Source of the DNA: Porphyra umbilicalis
Lineage: Eukaryota > Rhodophyta > Bangiophyceae > Bangiales > Bangiaceae
DNA: 64,000 nt
Reading direction: 5' to 3'
Assembly: GCA_002049455.2 (NCBI GenBank)
Contig: KV918883.1
Span: forward strand, 115,433 to 179,432
Shown: positions 44,824 to 53,916 of the stretch, piece after piece
Numbering within the stretch: the stretch's first letter is position 1
Layout: every line of letters begins with the position of its first letter
Notes under the pieces: generated by a model
Told to the model about the DNA's origin: nothing
Database searches by the model: none
The model's input: the letters and a program-made list of their open reading frames with translations, nothing else
Translations under genes and position numbers: made by a program

Positions 44824-46314
44824 TCAGTTGATGACGAGCATCGGCTCGGGCTCGTCGCGCTTGTCAATCCGCCGCTTGTAGTTCCGAAACGCCGTGTCGC
44901 GGTAGACGCCGCCAAAGGCCGGCCAAAACGACGGCGGGCTGTCGACCGTATAGTTGAAGCGCTCAAAGCCAATGTTGGGGATCATGCCGTTGAGGTCGCC
45001 ACTGTACTTGGCAATGTACTCGGACCAGCTCTTGGTGCTGTAGTGCACAATGTGCCCGCGCGGGTCCCACACCTTGAACCAGTCCCACTCGACCATCGCC
45101 TGCATCTCGTCCCACTGTTGGATAAAGGCCCAGTTGAAGCCGAGCGGCTTGACGCGCAAGTCGAAAAAGTGCACCCGCGAGTAGGGGATGGCATCCTTGA
45201 GCAACACCGCCGACTTGTAGTTGAGCCACAGGCCCTTGCCCTTGCGGCGCTTGGTGTACGTTTCCGCGAGCGGCGCGTCCGTCTTGCGGAGGACGCCCGA
45301 GGAGCCCATCTCGAGCCGATACAACGACACTTGCTGCTTGCCCGCCGCCTCCCGCTGCGCCAGCAGCCGCCGCAGGGGCGCTGGCCCCCTGCCGGTGGCG
45401 CCCTTGACAAACACAAACTCGTCCACGTCTGAAAAGAGCACCCAGTGGCAGCGGGCGCGCCCAAGCGTGGCCATGTGCGAGTTGGCCTGCTGCTGTGACT
45501 TGCGCCACGGCCACACGAGGACGTCCGTGTCGGGGCGGGGCGGCGCCAGCGCCGCCCCGACCGTCCCATTGGCCGAGTTGTCGTACAAGTAAAAGTGGTC
45601 GACGCCGAGGCGGCGGTGGTAGGCGAGCCAGTCGGCCAAGTAGTCGGTGTTTTTCACCTGCGTCGACGCGCACGTGTAGTACTTGGGCGCCCCCGCCGAC
45701 GGCACGTCGACGAGGCCGTCAAAGGCGGCCTTGGAGTCGACGGCGGCGAGCCCCCCCGCCGCCGTCTCGTCGGCATAGACGAGCGTGAGGGGCTCCCCCC
45801 GCCGCAGCGGCCGGTGGGACTTGCAGTGAAACACATTGTTCCACCGGTCCGCCAGGCGCATGTGCTCCCCGCCCGCGCTGCACGCCTTGACGTCCAAGTC
45901 GGGGGCGGTCGAGCCCGAAAAGAGCACGAGCGTGCCCTGCGCATACAAATAAAAGTCGGTCCCATTCTCCACATAGGCCGCAAACACCAGCGGCGTCTCA
46001 AAGTCGGGCATGGCATAGTCGACGACGCCGAGCTGCCACCCGGCCGCCACGGGCGCCGGCACCAGCGGCGCCCCGTCGGGCCCCGTCGGCGTCGGGCGGG
46101 AGAGCGCCTCGAGGCCCGTCTGGCCGGGGGGGGTCGGCGCCCCCCAGCTGCGGCTGAGGCGGTCCCCGACGCCGCGCCCAAAACCCGACGGCAACACGAC
46201 CGACGCAAAGAGCACAAAGAGCGCCGCGCCGAGCGCCACCGCCAGCACGTGCGTTAGGCACAGCGTCGACGCGGCGCGCGCCTTGACGGGCAACGTGCGC
46301 TTGGCACCCGCCAT
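44824..46314 (-). CDS. GT92-family glycosyltransferase, type II membrane
   Basis: From the ATG at 46,314 the protein has 496 residues in one exon: a short basic cytosolic tail (1-13), a single membrane anchor (about 16-42, CLTHVLAVALGAALFVLFASVVL), a stem, and a luminal catalytic domain. The domain has YYTCASTQVKNTDYLADWLAYHRRLGVDHFYLYDNSA, then FSDVDEFVF with the nucleotide-sugar-binding Asp296-x-Asp298, and later WDPRGHIVHYSTKSW. This is the Glyco_transf_92 (formerly DUF23) pattern. Plant members are beta-1,4-galactan synthases and the nematode member transfers galactose to core fucose. A Golgi galactosyl- or related transferase acting on glycans or wall polysaccharide is the likely role; donor and acceptor are not readable. 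The annotated start is the first ATG; the frame extends upstream without one. Confidence 0.88.
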   Translation of the reverse strand: MAGAKRTLPVKARAASTLCLTHVLAVALGAALFVLFASVVLPSGFGRGVGDRLSRSWGAPTPPGQTGLEALSRPTPTGPDGAPLVPAPVAAGWQLGVVDYAMPDFETPLVFAAYVENGTDFYLYAQGTLVLFSGSTAPDLDVKACSAGGEHMRLADRWNNVFHCKSHRPLRRGEPLTLVYADETAAGGLAAVDSKAAFDGLVDVPSAGAPKYYTCASTQVKNTDYLADWLAYHRRLGVDHFYLYDNSANGTVGAALAPPRPDTDVLVWPWRKSQQQANSHMATLGRARCHWVLFSDVDEFVFVKGATGRGPAPLRRLLAQREAAGKQQVSLYRLEMGSSGVLRKTDAPLAETYTKRRKGKGLWLNYKSAVLLKDAIPYSRVHFFDLRVKPLGFNWAFIQQWDEMQAMVEWDWFKVWDPRGHIVHYSTKSWSEYIAKYSGDLNGMIPNIGFERFNYTVDSPPSFWPAFGGVYRDTAFRNYKRRIDKRDEPEPMLVIN

Positions 46315-48527
46315 GACAAACCGTCCGTGGCGGGGAGGGGGGGAGGGAGGGTCCAGGGCGGGGGGGGGGGGGGGGGGGGGGATGGGGAGTGTGGGGAAAA
46401 AGGGCGGCTGGCAGACGACCGAGGAGGACGACCGCGGCCGAGCGGCAGCCACCGACCGTCACGGGGGGCGGCGCCGCCGACACGCGCAGCCGGCACGACC
46501 GCGCCACGCGGGACCCCCCGGGGCGACCAGCGCGCCGCGGCACCCGCCCACGGCTCGCGGCACCCGCGCCACGGCTCGAGCGTCGGGTAGTGTGCTCGGG
46601 GTGCCCGCGTCGGCGGGGGTGGTTGGCGAGCCGCCGTCTCGGCGCGGCGCGGCCAGACGCCCGCGGGGGGCGTCGAGATAACCGCCACGGGACGGGGCGG
46701 CACGGGGCGGCAGCGGCGGCGGCGGCGGCGGTGGCGGCGGCTCCCCTCCGGTCGCCAACGCGCGCCGGCGCGCGCCGCCCAAACGACCGCGCGGCGGGCG
46801 CGTCGGTGCCACGCCGCCGGCGCGCGGGGCGGCAGCGACCGGCGCGGCCGTCGGTGGCACACCCCCCCCCCCCCCCCCCCCCCGCGGGGTGGCCGCCCCC
46901 GCCGCTGCACGGGGGCGTGCGAGGCGGGGGGCACGGCAACCGCGCCGGGGCTCCCCCGCCCCGGCGCGTCGCCATCGTCGCCACGCCCCGCGGGGCGACT
47001 GGGTGGGGGGGGGGGGGGGGGGGGTGCGCGTGCGCGCGCCCCGCCGGCGCGGAGCGCGGGGCGCCACCCCCCCACGCCCGAGACGCGGGGGTGGCCCACG
47101 CGCATGGGGGGGGGGGGGGAGAAGCGGGGGCGGGGGGGAGGGGGACCGCGCGCACCCCCCGCCGCGGCGCTGTCAGCGGCGGCGGCGGTCGCGGCGGCGG
47201 CGGCGGTGGCGCCGGCAGCGGCGGTGGCGCCGGCGGCCGACGCGCGGCGGGGGCCGACCGACGGGCGCCGCCGCCGAGGGGGGTCCCGCACGGGCACGGG
47301 GGGGACGCGGCCGCGGGCGCGGCAGGCCGCCGCCGGCGGGGGAGCGCCCCCCCCCCACCGGCGCCGCGCGCGCGCGCCGCCGGCACGGCGGGCGGGTGCC
47401 ACGGCGGCCGCCGCCGCGCGTGGCGCAGAGGGGGGTGGCGGCGGCGGGGGGGGGGGGGGGGGGGGGTTGCGCCGCCGCCGCGGCGGCGGCACGCCCCCGC
47501 GGGCCCGGCGCCCGCGCGCGCACCCCCCCGCGGACAAAACGGCAGGGATCACGGCGCTGGGGGCGGGGGGGTGGGGTGCCACGCGGGTGTGTGCCGCCGG
47601 GGGGAGTGCCCCACCCCGGCGCCCCCCCCGGGTCGGGGAGCCGCCGCCGGCCAACGACACGCGGCGGGGGCGCCGGGAACGAGAGGGTGCGACGAGGGGC
47701 GGCGCCGCGCACCCGCAGCGGTCGGTCGCGGCGGGGCTGCGCCCCAAGGGTTGCCGGAAGAAGGGGGGGGGGTTGCCGCAGGGATTTTCGAGGAAATGTG
47801 TATGTGTTTTGATGCAATATTGCCCACTTATGCGGCGGCTTGGTCTGTATTTGGTAGTCGCGCGGGTTGCCATGACCAAAGCCCACTTCCCCGCTGGCTT
47901 TTCTCTTGCCTTGTAGACCCCCCACAGTCCAAGGAACAGCTGGATGCGGATGCTCGGCTGCAGACGACCAGGTTTGCGCTCCCAACCAATGATTCGCACA
48001 CTTCACCTCCCCTTGTCCTTCTCCTTGTCTCTGTGGACTTTTTGACGCACCCACAATAACAAGAGAGGGCCACCACCACAATGATGTGACGGAGCGCAAC
48101 AGCATAAGATGCACAACTACAAGAAGCTCGTCGTCTGAGGATTGCGATGGTATGCTGGGAAGGATGCATTTGCGTCTGGTTCGTAGTCAAAGGCTGGGCG
48201 ACATGCTCGTAGCCCTGCCTCGTGCTCCAAATCTGAACGCTGTCGGCTCCTGAGAGCATTGGTAACAATGAGATGCTTCGCCACATTCACGAGACCTTGC
48301 ACCACATTTTTGTAAAAGAGACAGGCAAAACACCGTTTTTTAAAAGTGAGACGAGCGCTTTTTTTAGTTCGGGCCTCGTTCGCCGCCCAGCAGTAGCTTA
48401 GCAGGTCACTAGCTTAGCAGGACGAAGACAAGACGCTGACCGTCCGCACAGCACCAGCGCCCGCGATCCCCGCCATCGCACCCTCCTCCCACCCCCCCCG
48501 CCCCAACGCCCAGACGCCACCAAACAC
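46315..48527. other. Intergenic rich in long G and C runs
   Basis: No gene is supported although long frames exist on both strands. Mononucleotide runs stand out: G22 (46,360-46,381), C22 (46,862-46,883), G20 (47,005-47,024), G14 (47,106-47,119), G21 (47,446-47,466), with many shorter ones. From about 47,790 the sequence returns to ordinary composition. The 5' flank of the GT92 gene lies at the left edge. Confidence 0.5.
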
Positions 48528-49004
48528 CTACTTCTTGGGCGCCACCGGCGTGTAGGGTAAAAACTTGCCATTCATTGTGAGGACCACGCGGCGCTCCCCC
48601 GACGCGCCCACCCCCTCCTGCACATCCATGTGGAAGTCGATGGCGCTCATGATGCCGTCCCCAAAGTCCTCCCGCAGGATGGTGTTGAACGTGTCGGCAT
48701 AGTGGTGCACCGCCTCGACCAGGCGGTAGGTGGCCGGCTCCTGCACGACCGCCGGGTCAAACGTGCGATCGGGGATGGAGTGCAGCTCCGCCACTTGCGC
48801 GTCGGTCAAGCCGGGCAGCGCCGCCCGCAGGCGATCCGTGGCGGGGCCGGCGGGGAGGGGGGCCTGCCGGGCGAGCACTTGGCCGACGGCAACGGCGCCG
48901 AGGGTGGTTTCTGACCCGAGCTGTGAGAGCGTCTTGCCGCTCGCGAGGCGGGTGGCACGCAGGGCGGCGACGGCCGCCGCCTTGGTGACGGCGGGGGAGA
49001 CCAT
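48528..49004 (-). CDS. Cyanase (cyanate hydratase)
   Basis: The 158-residue single-exon protein matches cyanase in length and layout. An N-terminal helix-turn-helix-like half (KTLSQLGSETTLGAVAVGQVLARQAPL) precedes the conserved catalytic half (DPAVVQEPATYRLVEAVHHY, EDFGDGIMSAIDFHMDV, RRVVLTMNGKFLPY). The catalytic residues Arg94, Glu97 and Ser120 have exactly the spacing of Arg96, Glu99, Ser122 in Escherichia coli CynS. The enzyme uses bicarbonate to turn cyanate into ammonia and CO2, working as a decamer in the cytosol. The ATG at 49,004 gives the expected length; a longer frame upstream has only non-ATG starts. It is divergent from HSP70, 1.17 kb away. It probably detoxifies cyanate from urea/carbamoyl phosphate and recovers nitrogen. 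Confidence 0.95.
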   Translation of the reverse strand: MVSPAVTKAAAVAALRATRLASGKTLSQLGSETTLGAVAVGQVLARQAPLPAGPATDRLRAALPGLTDAQVAELHSIPDRTFDPAVVQEPATYRLVEAVHHYADTFNTILREDFGDGIMSAIDFHMDVQEGVGASGERRVVLTMNGKFLPYTPVAPKK

Positions 49005-50178
49005 GGCGACCGCGGGGGGGGGCGGGGGCCCGGAGGGGAGAAAATGAGGAAATGCAGGGGGGGAGAGGAGGAGAAGCAGGGAAGAACACCGTGTAGTGAA
49101 TGCGAGAGGTGCAGCAAGGCCAAGGGGGGACGGAGGCGGCAGCAGTGGAGTAACAAAGAGTGCAAGAAGTGGGGATGGGCGAGACGATGCTGCCGGACAC
49201 GAGGTCCCGCCCCCGTTTCCCCTCTCCACCACCTCGATTCAGTGGTGCGCGACTGAAAGGCACACGACTGTACAGCCGCAAAGGTCGTTGCGCGAGAGTG
49301 CTTGCCCAGGCGTGCCGTGGCACCAACAGCAGCGCTTGGTGTGTGTGGCGCGATGCCATGGCAGTCCCCTCGACCTCGGTGTGGCTCGCCGCTGGAGAAG
49401 AAACCAGCTCGAGTTGGGTCCACCAGATCCCCCCTGAGACGGTCCAGCAAAGCACCTGCTGCGCGGTCAGCCAACCCGTTTCGCAGCGGGCCACGTGCCA
49501 TTATGGGCCAAAGTAGTACTAGCGGTGTGGACGCCGCCGACACTGTTTGCGCACACTGTCGCGCCGCCGTGATCCGGCCTTTTCTTAGCCCCCCATCAAA
49601 TCGGGCCCGTCGAAACGGCTGCGCCGCCGTTGACTGGCGGCTGCGGAAGGCCACTCGCCGTGGCGTCCGAGGGCAAGCATCGGGCGCCGTCGGCGGCCTT
49701 CCACAGCGCTCTGACTGCTTCCGAGGAGTTCGGCAGTCTTCCAATACGGCTGTGTGGTTCCATGCAATCCGGGCAATGCGGGCGGCAGCCGCCCCCACCG
49801 TCCATTCTGAGCGGGTTTGCCCCGCGGGCGACGGCGGCAACGCCTGCCGCCGGCGCGGCCTGTGTCCTGCAGGCCGCTCCAGGCCCGTGGCAGCGCGCCA
49901 GTGGCCGCGTTGGGCTGCAGCGACCCCCTCCAGAGGCCCCGTTCGCTCACTAGGCAGCCCCCCCCCCCCGCGCTACAGCACACGGGCTGCGGAACGCGCG
50001 GGACGCGGCCGAGTGGCGGGGGTATTTTAGGTGCATTGCCGCGACATCTGCGGGTTGCGCACCAGCGGCACAGCGCGCCTTCGTCGACGATCCCGGCACC
50101 TGACCCCCTTCGCACACAACACTGCGACTGGATCAGTGGCGCCGTCACTCTACCGCGTTGCCCCATCCCCCCGGCGTC
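49005..50178. promoter_or_regulatory. Divergent promoter region, cyanase/HSP70
   Basis: No gene is supported in this 1.17-kb gap between two divergent starts. A TATTTTAG box-like sequence near 50,022 is about 157 bases before the HSP70 ATG and may be the TATA element. A TTCCGAGGAGTTC near 49,718 loosely resembles a heat-shock element but lacks the central GAA, so I give it little weight. Confidence 0.3.
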
Positions 50179-52391
50179 ATGGCTGACAAGAAGGATGTGC
50201 CCTCGGGGCCGTCCATCGGCATTGACCTGGGCACTACGTACTCGTGCGTGGGCATCTGGCAGAATGTACGTTTGGGTTTCGTGTGACTGCGAAGTGGGCG
50301 CTGTGTTGTGTCCATCAGTGGACACGGCGGACGCTGGTGGTGCGGTCGCTCTCGGCCGAGAGCCGCGCGTGGGTGAGCTATGTGCCGTCACCGTCTCGCC
50401 CACACGATAGAATCTGACATTTTCTTTGTCATCGGCACCTCTGTCTCACTCATTGCTCTGCTCTGGTCTGCTATCCGCGCCCTCTTCACTTCTGCCATCT
50501 ACAGGACCGTGTGGAGATCATTGCCAACGACCAGGGCAACCGCACCACCCCGTCGTTCGTGGCCTTCACGGACTCGGAGCGCCTGATTGGCGACGCCGCC
50601 AAGAACCAGGTGGCCATCAACGCCAAGAACACCGTCTTTGACGCGAAGCGGATGATTGGCCGCAAGTTCTCGGACCCGTCTGTCCAGTCGGACATGAAGC
50701 ACTTCTCCTTCAAGGTCGTCCAGAAGGAGGGTGACAAGCCGGTCGTTGAAGTGCTGTACAAGGGTGAGACCAAGCAGTTCTCGCCCGAGGAGATCAGCGC
50801 CATGGTGCTGTCCAAGATGCGCGAGGTTGCCGAGTCGTACCTCGGTAAGGAGGTGAAGACGGCTGTCGTGACGGTGCCTGCCTACTTCAACGACTCGCAG
50901 CGCCTGGCGACCAAGGACGCTGGTACCATTGCCGGCCTCCACGTGTCCCGCATCATTAACGAGCCGACCGCGGCGGCCATTGCGTACGGCCTTGACCGCA
51001 AGACGGCGGGCGATACGGCGCTCGAGCGCACGGTGCTTATCTTTGACCTCGGCGGCGGCACGTTCGACGTGTCTCTCTTGTCGATTGAGGATGGCATCTT
51101 TGAGGTCAAGTCGACGGCGGGGGACACTCACCTGGGTGGTGAGGACTTTGACAACCGCCTGGTCAACCACTTCTCCGCCGAGTTCAAGCGGAAGAACAAG
51201 AAGGACCTGACCGGCAACGCCCGGTCGCTCCGCCGCCTTCGGACGGCGTGCGAGCGCGCGAAGCGCACCTTGTCTTCGGCGACGCAGACTACGATTGAGA
51301 TTGACTCCCTGTTTGAGGGCGTCGACTTCTACTCGTCGCTGTCGCGCGCCAAGTTTGAGGAGCTGTGCATGGATCTCTTCCGCGGCACCCTCGAGCCGGT
51401 GGAGAAGGTGCTCCGCGACGCCAAGGCCGCGAAGGGTGACGTTGATGACATTGTGCTGGTCGGCGGGTCGACGCGTATCCCTAAGGTGCAGTCGCTCCTG
51501 GTCGACTACTTCAACGGCAAGGAGCTGTCGAAGTCGATCAACCCCGATGAGGCCGTCGCGTACGGCGCCGCCGTGCAAGCCGCCATCCTCGCTGGCGACA
51601 CGAGCGAGCGGACGCAGGACCTCCTCCTGCTCGATGTCGCGCCCTTGTCGCTTGGCATTGAGACGGCTGGTGGCGTCATGACCCCGCTCATCAAGCGCAA
51701 CACCACTATCCCGACCAAGAAGTCGCAAATCTTCTCGACGTACGCCGACAACCAGACCGGTGTGCTCATCCAGGTGTACGAGGGTGAGCGCACCCGGACT
51801 AAGGACTGCGGCCTGCTGGGCAAGTTCGAGCTGACTGGCATTCCCCCGGCGCCGCGCGGCCAGCCGCAGCTGGAGGTCGTGTTTGACGTGGACGCCAACG
51901 GCATTCTTAACGTGTCGGCGACGGACAAGAGCACTGGCAAGCAGAACAAGATTACGATTACCAACGACAAGGGCCGCCTGTCCAAGGAGCAGATTGAGGC
52001 TATGGTCCAGGAGGCTGAGAAGTACAAGGCTGAGGACGAGGCCGCGCAGGCCAAGATTGAGGCCCGGAACGGCCTGGAGAATTACTGCTACAACCTCAAG
52101 AACACCACCGTTGGCGACGCCACCGTCAAGGAGAAGTTGTCGGAGGACGATGCCAAGGCCATCGAGACGATCGTCGCGGACACTCTGGCCTGGCTGGAGG
52201 CGAACGATAACGCCGAGAAGGAGGAGTATGATGCCAAGCTCAAGGAGGTTGAGGGCGTTGCCCATCCCATCATGACAAAGCTGTACGCGGCGGGTGGCGC
52301 CCCCGGCGGCATGCCGGGCGCCGGCGGCGAGGCGCCGATGGACACGGGTGGCGCTGAGAACCCGGACATCACGGTTGAGGACATCGACTAA
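50179..52391 (+). CDS. Cytosolic HSP70 chaperone, two exons
   Basis: Exon 1 is 50179-50265 (29 codons) and exon 2 is 50505-52391. The 239-base intron is phase 0, GTACGT...ACAG, inserted right after the first signature. The product is 657 residues. It carries all three HSP70 signatures ([40 protein letters not shown]), the substrate-binding domain (from about residue 400) and a [11 protein letters not shown] tail. It folds clients through ATP-driven cycles with J-proteins and nucleotide-exchange factors. No signal or transit peptide and no KDEL/HDEL are present, so it is cytosolic/nuclear. The tail ends TVEDID rather than the usual EEVD that binds TPR co-chaperones. Codon use is strongly biased to C/G thirds, consistent with high expression. 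Confidence 0.96.
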
Positions 52392-53090
52392 GTTTTTGGG
52401 GCTCGGACGAGGGTCGAGGGCGCTGGCGTGTGAGCTTGAGGCTGCTGCTTGCTCGGGTGTAGCTTTTAGGACGTCTACAATCAAAAATGTACACTGAACG
52501 TTTTTTCTTTCTCGGCATGGGCATGACACATCAGTGCGCAACGGTACGATCTCTTTTTGGCGGCTACGCGGGCACAGAGATGACGCGTACCAGCATGAGC
52601 TTGCGCGTAACGGGGTCATCTTACTCGCAGCGGAAGACAGAGCAATGCGTTCTGTGTTCAGATCTGAGGGAGCGGAAGACCTCAAAAGCAGCTGGTCTAC
52701 AGCCATCTGTTTGGCACGTAGCTCTCAGAGAGCCGATAAGAGGTGTCACTACGTGCCGAGCTGCTCGAGGTCTGTCGGGCAGTTCGGCTCGTGCACCTGA
52801 CGACGTCGCGGCCACCGTCGTCGCAGCGTTCGTGCGGTCATCCGCACGCCGATTCTTGCTGATAGCTTTGCCTCGTCCGCGGGGTACTGTACCGGACTTG
52901 GGAGGGTTTGCTGTCTCGCTGCTATTTTGGGAGCGCGTGGGCGTGACAGCGCCTGTTGCACCCTAAACACGCTCCGTTCAAGTCTAACAGCACCCTGAGG
53001 CGCCCCAGTAGCACCCATGTTTCAGTATCCACTAATCGTTTAGCACCCCTGATCGATCTAATTATCTTCTCCTTTCCTTGAAAGTGCTCT

Positions 53091-53123
53091 GGGCTCACCC
53101 CCATCGTCGCGAAAATGTACCAC
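53091..53123 (+). repeat. Candidate left terminal inverted repeat
   Basis: The sequence around CATCGTCGCGAAAATGTACC here is repeated in inverted orientation at 62,863-62,893. Pairing is complete except for two extra bases in the left copy. The two copies flank the two-gene unit. Confidence 0.6.
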
Positions 53124-53636
53124 GTACTGAGAACGTGCCTGGGGAGTTGGCCAGCAGTATTGCAGGTTGATCTGAAACGGTCCCAAATGGGCCCCCAGTA
53201 CGATATTTGCCGAGATTTGTCGCGTACTGGACCCCTGTTCTCCACAGTGTTCTTCCAAATGGGTAAGGTCCCATATTCGCATTTTAGATCCCCAGTACGA
53301 TCTGACACTGCTCAAAGTCGTGTCTGGGAGCCATGCGCGCACCTTGCGCACACCCCAGTAGGCATTCTGGAGGCACCCAGAGGCACCCGGAGGCCCCCAG
53401 AGGCACCCTGCAGGACGTCCTACGGGATTTACCGAGGAGTTACGTGACACCCTCTTGCGGCGATTCGTGGCCGCGCGCCCAGTCGCTACGCAGCAGGTCG
53501 TAATCCGGATACGCAGCGCACGCGGAAGCGCCGTCGTAAATGGCCCCTGTTGCGCCACGTCATCGCTCACCGTCGCAGGACGTTGCACACAGACAGGCAT
53601 TTTACAGGGCGCTCTCACGCTTCATGTGGGGGGGGG

Positions 53637-53705
53637 GGGCAGTACGGGCAGTACGGGGCAGTACGTGGGAGGGGGGGGGGGGGGGGGCAGTACGGGCAGT
53701 ACGCC
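53637..53705 (+). repeat. GGGCAGTACG-type short repeats
   Basis: Five close copies of a GGGCAGTACG-like decamer lie between G runs, about 550 bases inside the candidate left terminus. The related GGGGCAGTAA unit recurs in the first intron of the accessory gene. Subterminal repeats of this kind are TnpA-binding sites in CACTA elements; that role here is inference. Confidence 0.6.
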
Positions 53706-53916
53706 CTCTCTCCCCGCACCCCCGCTCGCCCCACCCCCTTTCCCCTCGCTCCCCCCGCTCCCCCCGCTCCCCCGCTCCCCCCCGCCCCCTCGCCCCCACC
53801 CCCACCCCCCACCCCCGCAAGCACAGCAAACAATGAAAAAGGCCAGAAACAAGACCGAGAACAACGCAATGCCAAGAGCACAAGCAACGCGAGTAGCAGA
53901 CACACCATCAAACGCG

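Larger units (their letters stand above)
52392..53916. other. Intergenic; left end of the right-hand element
   Basis: After the HSP70 3' end no gene is supported. From about 52,960 short homologies to the right end of the 53-63 kb element appear, including the candidate terminal inverted repeat at 53,091-53,123. Near 53,632-53,710 are two G-rich patches with five GGGCAGTACG-like words, followed by a CT-rich tract (53,710-53,820). Confidence 0.5.

Noticed and set aside
46254-47999. 581-codon minus-strand frame and equally long plus-strand frames
   Set aside because: They run through G/C homopolymers, overlap each other on both strands and have no domain.
49718-49730. Heat-shock element upstream of HSP70
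   Set aside because: Only two of three inverted GAA units are present, so I do not list it as a site.
50499-52706. 735-codon minus-strand frame
   Set aside because: It is antisense to HSP70 and is produced by its strong codon bias.
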